DNA from: Alphaproteobacteria bacterium
Lineage (GTDB): Bacteria; Pseudomonadota; Alphaproteobacteria; Rhodospirillales; Rhodospirillaceae
DNA length: 7,459 bases
Direction of reading: 5' to 3'
Assembly (NCBI GenBank): GCA_003250275.1
Contig: QKGW01000420.1
Span: 1 to 7,459 of the forward strand
The position numbers were made by a program, and so were the translations under genes. A model generated the notes under the pieces. It searched no databases. It was not told the origin of the DNA and was given only the letters and a program-made list of their open reading frames with translations. The stretch's first letter is position 1. Each line of letters opens with the position of its first letter. Shown piece by piece: positions 4,627-7,459 of the stretch.

Positions 4627-7459
4627 ACGTCGAGCTCTTCATCCGCCGCCCGGTAGCGACGACGCTACTGATGGCGGCGCTGATCCTGTTCGGCGTGATC
4701 GGCTACATCCGGATGCCGGTGAGCGAACTCCCGGCGGTCGACTTCCCCACCATCACGGTGTCCGCCGAGTTGCCCGGCACCGACCCCGAGACCATGGCCT
4801 CGGCGGTGGCGACGCCCTTGGAGAACCAGTTCTCGACGATCGCCGGCATCGACTCGATGACCTCGACGTCGAGCCAGGGCCGCACCCGCATCACCCTGCA
4901 GTTCGACCTCGACCGCGACATCGACGCGGCGGCGCAGGACGTCCAGGCGGCGATCAGCTCGACCCTGCGCAAGCTCCCCGCCGACATGAACACGCCGCCG
5001 AGCCTGCGCAAGGTCAACCCGGGCGACTCGCCGATCTTCTACATCTTCATGAACTCGCCCACCGAGCCGATGTCGAAGGTCACGCAGTTCGCCGAAGGCC
5101 AGCTCGCGCGCCGTCTCTCGACGGTGGCGGGCGTCGCCCAGGTCAACGTCTACGGTTCGCAGAAGTACGCGGTGCGCCTGCAGATGGACCCCGACGCGAT
5201 GGCCGCGCGCGGCATCGGCATCGACGAGGTGCAGAAAGCGGTTTCCGACACCAACGTCAACCAGGGCACCGGCTCGCTCTCCGGCCCGACCCGCACCGCA
5301 CTGATCCACACCAAGGGCCAACTCCTCTCGGCGGACGCCTACGTCAACCAGGTGGTCGCCTACCGCAACGGTGCGCCGGTGCGCTTCGGCGACCTCGGCC
5401 AGGTCGTCGACAGCGTCGAGAACACCCGCCTCGGCGCGTGGGTCGGCAATACCCGCACGGTCACCCTCGCGGTCCAGCGCCAGCCCGGCTCCAACACCAT
5501 CGAAGTGGTCGACGCGATCAAGGAAATCCTGCCGACCTTCGAGGCGCAGTTGCCGCCGTCGATGGAACTTTCGGTGTTCTACGACCGCAGCCAGACCATC
5601 CGCGAATCGATCTTCGACGTGCAGTTCACCCTCGTCCTCGCGGCGGCGCTGGTGATCGGCGTGATCTTCGTGTTTCTCAGGAGCGCCTCGGCGACGCTGA
5701 TCCCCTCGCTCGCGCTGCCGATCTCGATCGTCGGCACCTTCGCCGGGATGGCGGCGTTCGGCTTCTCCCTCGACAACCTCTCGCTGATGGCGCTCACCCT
5801 CTCGGTCGGCTTCGTCGTCGACGACGCGATCGTGATGCTCGAAAACATCGTGCGCCACCGCGAGGCGGGCGAGCGCCCGTTCGAGGCGGCGATCAAGGGT
5901 GCGCGGGAAATCGCCTTCACCATCGTGTCGATGACGATCTCGCTCGCGGCGGTGTTCATTCCGGTGATGTTCATGGGCGGCATCGTCGGCCGCCTGCTGC
6001 ACGAGTTCGCCCTCACCATCGTCATCGCGATCCTCGCCTCGGGGGTGATCTCGCTGACCCTGACGCCGATGCTCTGCAGCCGGATGATCCGGAGCGGGCA
6101 CCAGACCCACGGTGCGCTCTACCGCAAGAGCGAGGCGGCCTTCAACGCGTTGCAATCGGGCTACGAGCGCTCGCTCGGCTGGTGCCTGCGCCACAAGGCG
6201 ATCACCTTCGGCATGTTCCTCGCGAGCGTCGGGCTCTCGGCCTGGCTGTTCGTGATCGTGCCGAAGGACTTTCTGCCTTCCGAGGATACCGGCCGCATCT
6301 TCGCCTACACCGAGGGCACGCCCGCGACCTCGTTCGACGAGATGGTGCGCAACCAGACCAAGGCGATGGAAATCGTCCGCGCCGATCCGGCGATCGACCA
6401 GGTGATGATGTCCGTGGGCGCGGGCGGCTCGCGCACCACCACCAATTCGGGCCTGCTGATCATGAGCCTCAAGCCGGCTCACGAACGCGCCGACTCCGCC
6501 GACGAGGTCGTCCGCCGCCTGCGCAAAAAGACCGCGACGGCGGTGCCGGGCCTCAAGGTCTACGTGCGCAACCCCGAGATCATCCGCATCGGCGGCTCGG
6601 TTTCGAAGGCGCCCTATCAGTACACCCTGCAGGACATCGACCTCGACGCGCTTTACGGCGGCGCCGAACGCCTCACCGACGCGCTCGCGAAGGAGCCGGG
6701 CTTCACCGACGTCACCAACGACATGGACATCTCCGCGCCGACGATCTCGGTGCAGATCGACCGCGAACGCGCGGCGCAGCTCGGCGTCACCGTGCAGCAA
6801 CTCGAGGACGCGCTCGCCTCCGCATTCGGCCAGCGCCAGGTCTCGACGATGTACACGCCGAGCGACCAGTACCAGGTGATCCTCGAACTGATGCCGCGCT
6901 TCCAGGAGGAGGCCTCGTCGCTCGAACGCCTCTACGTGCGCTCGTCGCAGGGCGCGCTGGTGCCGCTCACCGCGGTCACCACGATCAGCCGCAGCGTGCT
7001 GCCGCAGACCGTCAACCACCAGGGCCAGCTTCCCGCCGTGACCGTCGCCTTCAACCTCGAAGAGGGCTTCTCGCTCGGCGAAGCGGTCGAAAGCATCAAC
7101 CGGATCCGCACCCAGGTCGGCATCGCCGACACCACCCAGGCGAGCTTCCAGGGCACCGCCCAGGCGTTCGAGAAGTCGACGCGCGGCCTCGGCCTGCTAC
7201 TGCTGCTCGCGGTCGTGGTGGTCTACATCGTGCTCGGCATTCTCTACGAAAGCTTCATCCACCCGCTCACCATTCTTTCGGGCCTGCCCTCGGCGGCGGT
7301 CGGCGCGCTCCTCACCCTCCTCCTCTTCAACGTGCCGTTGTCGCTCTACGCCTTCGTCGGCATCATCATGCTCGTCGGCATCGTCAAGAAGAACGCGATC
7401 ATGATGATCGACTTCGCCCTGGTGCAGGAACGCACCGAGGGGATGGCGCCCGAGCAGGC
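4623..7459 (+). CDS. HAE1-type RND efflux pump permease (partial, 3' end beyond window)
   Basis: The frame starting MNVELFIRRPVATTLLM is open to the window end, giving 945 full codons of an expected 1,020-1,060. It is an inner-membrane proton/drug antiporter of the RND superfamily. TM1 is near residues 9-28, followed by a large periplasmic porter loop. TM2-TM6 start near 336, and TM4 carries the proton-relay pair D400 and D401 in VGFVVDDAIVMLENI. TM7 (about 527-545) leads to PKDFLPSEDTGRI, then a second porter loop with APYQYTLQ. TM8-TM10 start near 855, and TM10 carries GIVKKNAIMMIDFAL (K922, K923), with a lysine equivalent to AcrB K940. TM11-TM12 are lost to the window edge. The KKNAIMMID motif and the PKDFLPSEDTG stretch resemble MdtB/MdtC/MuxB pumps more than AcrB. 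The DD pair argues against a CusA-type metal pump. No substrate can be assigned. It shares an operon with the adaptor at 3526-4626 through an ATGA overlap. No frameshift is seen. Confidence 0.95.
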   Translation, partial: MNVELFIRRPVATTLLMAALILFGVIGYIRMPVSELPAVDFPTITVSAELPGTDPETMASAVATPLENQFSTIAGIDSMTSTSSQGRTRITLQFDLDRDIDAAAQDVQAAISSTLRKLPADMNTPPSLRKVNPGDSPIFYIFMNSPTEPMSKVTQFAEGQLARRLSTVAGVAQVNVYGSQKYAVRLQMDPDAMAARGIGIDEVQKAVSDTNVNQGTGSLSGPTRTALIHTKGQLLSADAYVNQVVAYRNGAPVRFGDLGQVVDSVENTRLGAWVGNTRTVTLAVQRQPGSNTIEVVDAIKEILPTFEAQLPPSMELSVFYDRSQTIRESIFDVQFTLVLAAALVIGVIFVFLRSASATLIPSLALPISIVGTFAGMAAFGFSLDNLSLMALTLSVGFVVDDAIVMLENIVRHREAGERPFEAAIKGAREIAFTIVSMTISLAAVFIPVMFMGGIVGRLLHEFALTIVIAILASGVISLTLTPMLCSRMIRSGHQTHGALYRKSEAAFNALQSGYERSLGWCLRHKAITFGMFLASVGLSAWLFVIVPKDFLPSEDTGRIFAYTEGTPATSFDEMVRNQTKAMEIVRADPAIDQVMMSVGAGGSRTTTNSGLLIMSLKPAHERADSADEVVRRLRKKTATAVPGLKVYVRNPEIIRIGGSVSKAPYQYTLQDIDLDALYGGAERLTDALAKEPGFTDVTNDMDISAPTISVQIDRERAAQLGVTVQQLEDALASAFGQRQVSTMYTPSDQYQVILELMPRFQEEASSLERLYVRSSQGALVPLTAVTTISRSVLPQTVNHQGQLPAVTVAFNLEEGFSLGEAVESINRIRTQVGIADTTQASFQGTAQAFEKSTRGLGLLLLLAVVVVYIVLGILYESFIHPLTILSGLPSAAVGALLTLLLFNVPLSLYAFVGIIMLVGIVKKNAIMMIDFALVQERTEGMAPEQ

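Noticed and set aside
4665..7019. A 784-residue open frame on the minus strand, antisense to the RND pump.
   Set aside because: Its composition is dominated by Arg, His, Asp, Gly and Val with no domain, and the plus strand encodes an unmistakable RND protein over the same bases.

Overview
The window is very GC-rich and gene-dense, with strong G/C preference at third codon positions and GTG used as a start codon for both complete minus-strand genes. It carries ordinary Gram-negative chromosomal genes: a YgiQ-type radical SAM protein and an RND efflux pump with a periplasmic adaptor. This fits a high-GC proteobacterium. Alphaproteobacteria is my best guess, but that is inference from composition and gene content; no marker gene settles it.

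Layout, left to right. Positions 1-132 hold no complete gene. They contain a strong inverted repeat (46-72), a possible leftward promoter with a dyad in its spacer (86-115), and a plausible start of a further minus-strand gene running off the left edge (1-30). Next come two tightly packed minus-strand genes: the radical SAM protein ygiQ (133-2157) and, upstream of it, a permease of the SLC13/ArsB-like ion transporter superfamily (2171-3370). Only 13 bases separate them, and the ribosome-binding site of ygiQ overlaps the permease stop codon, so they very probably form an operon. A 155-base divergent region (3371-3525) follows. It holds a rightward promoter, a near-perfect direct repeat and ribosome-binding sites for both directions. 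On the plus strand lies an efflux operon: a periplasmic adaptor (3526-4626) whose stop codon overlaps, as ATGA, the start of an HAE1-type RND pump (4623 to beyond 7459). The pump is cut by the window edge after about 945 residues.

The adaptor and pump should make two parts of a tripartite envelope efflux machine, with an outer-membrane TolC-like channel encoded elsewhere. No local regulator gene such as tetR/acrR is present, and the gene divergent from the pump is a transporter. I see no mobile element, CRISPR array, tRNA or rRNA, and no clear sign of a new biological system. The points most worth checking are the direct repeat over the efflux promoter, the permease-ygiQ coupling, and the promoter-like dyad with a likely gene start at the left edge.
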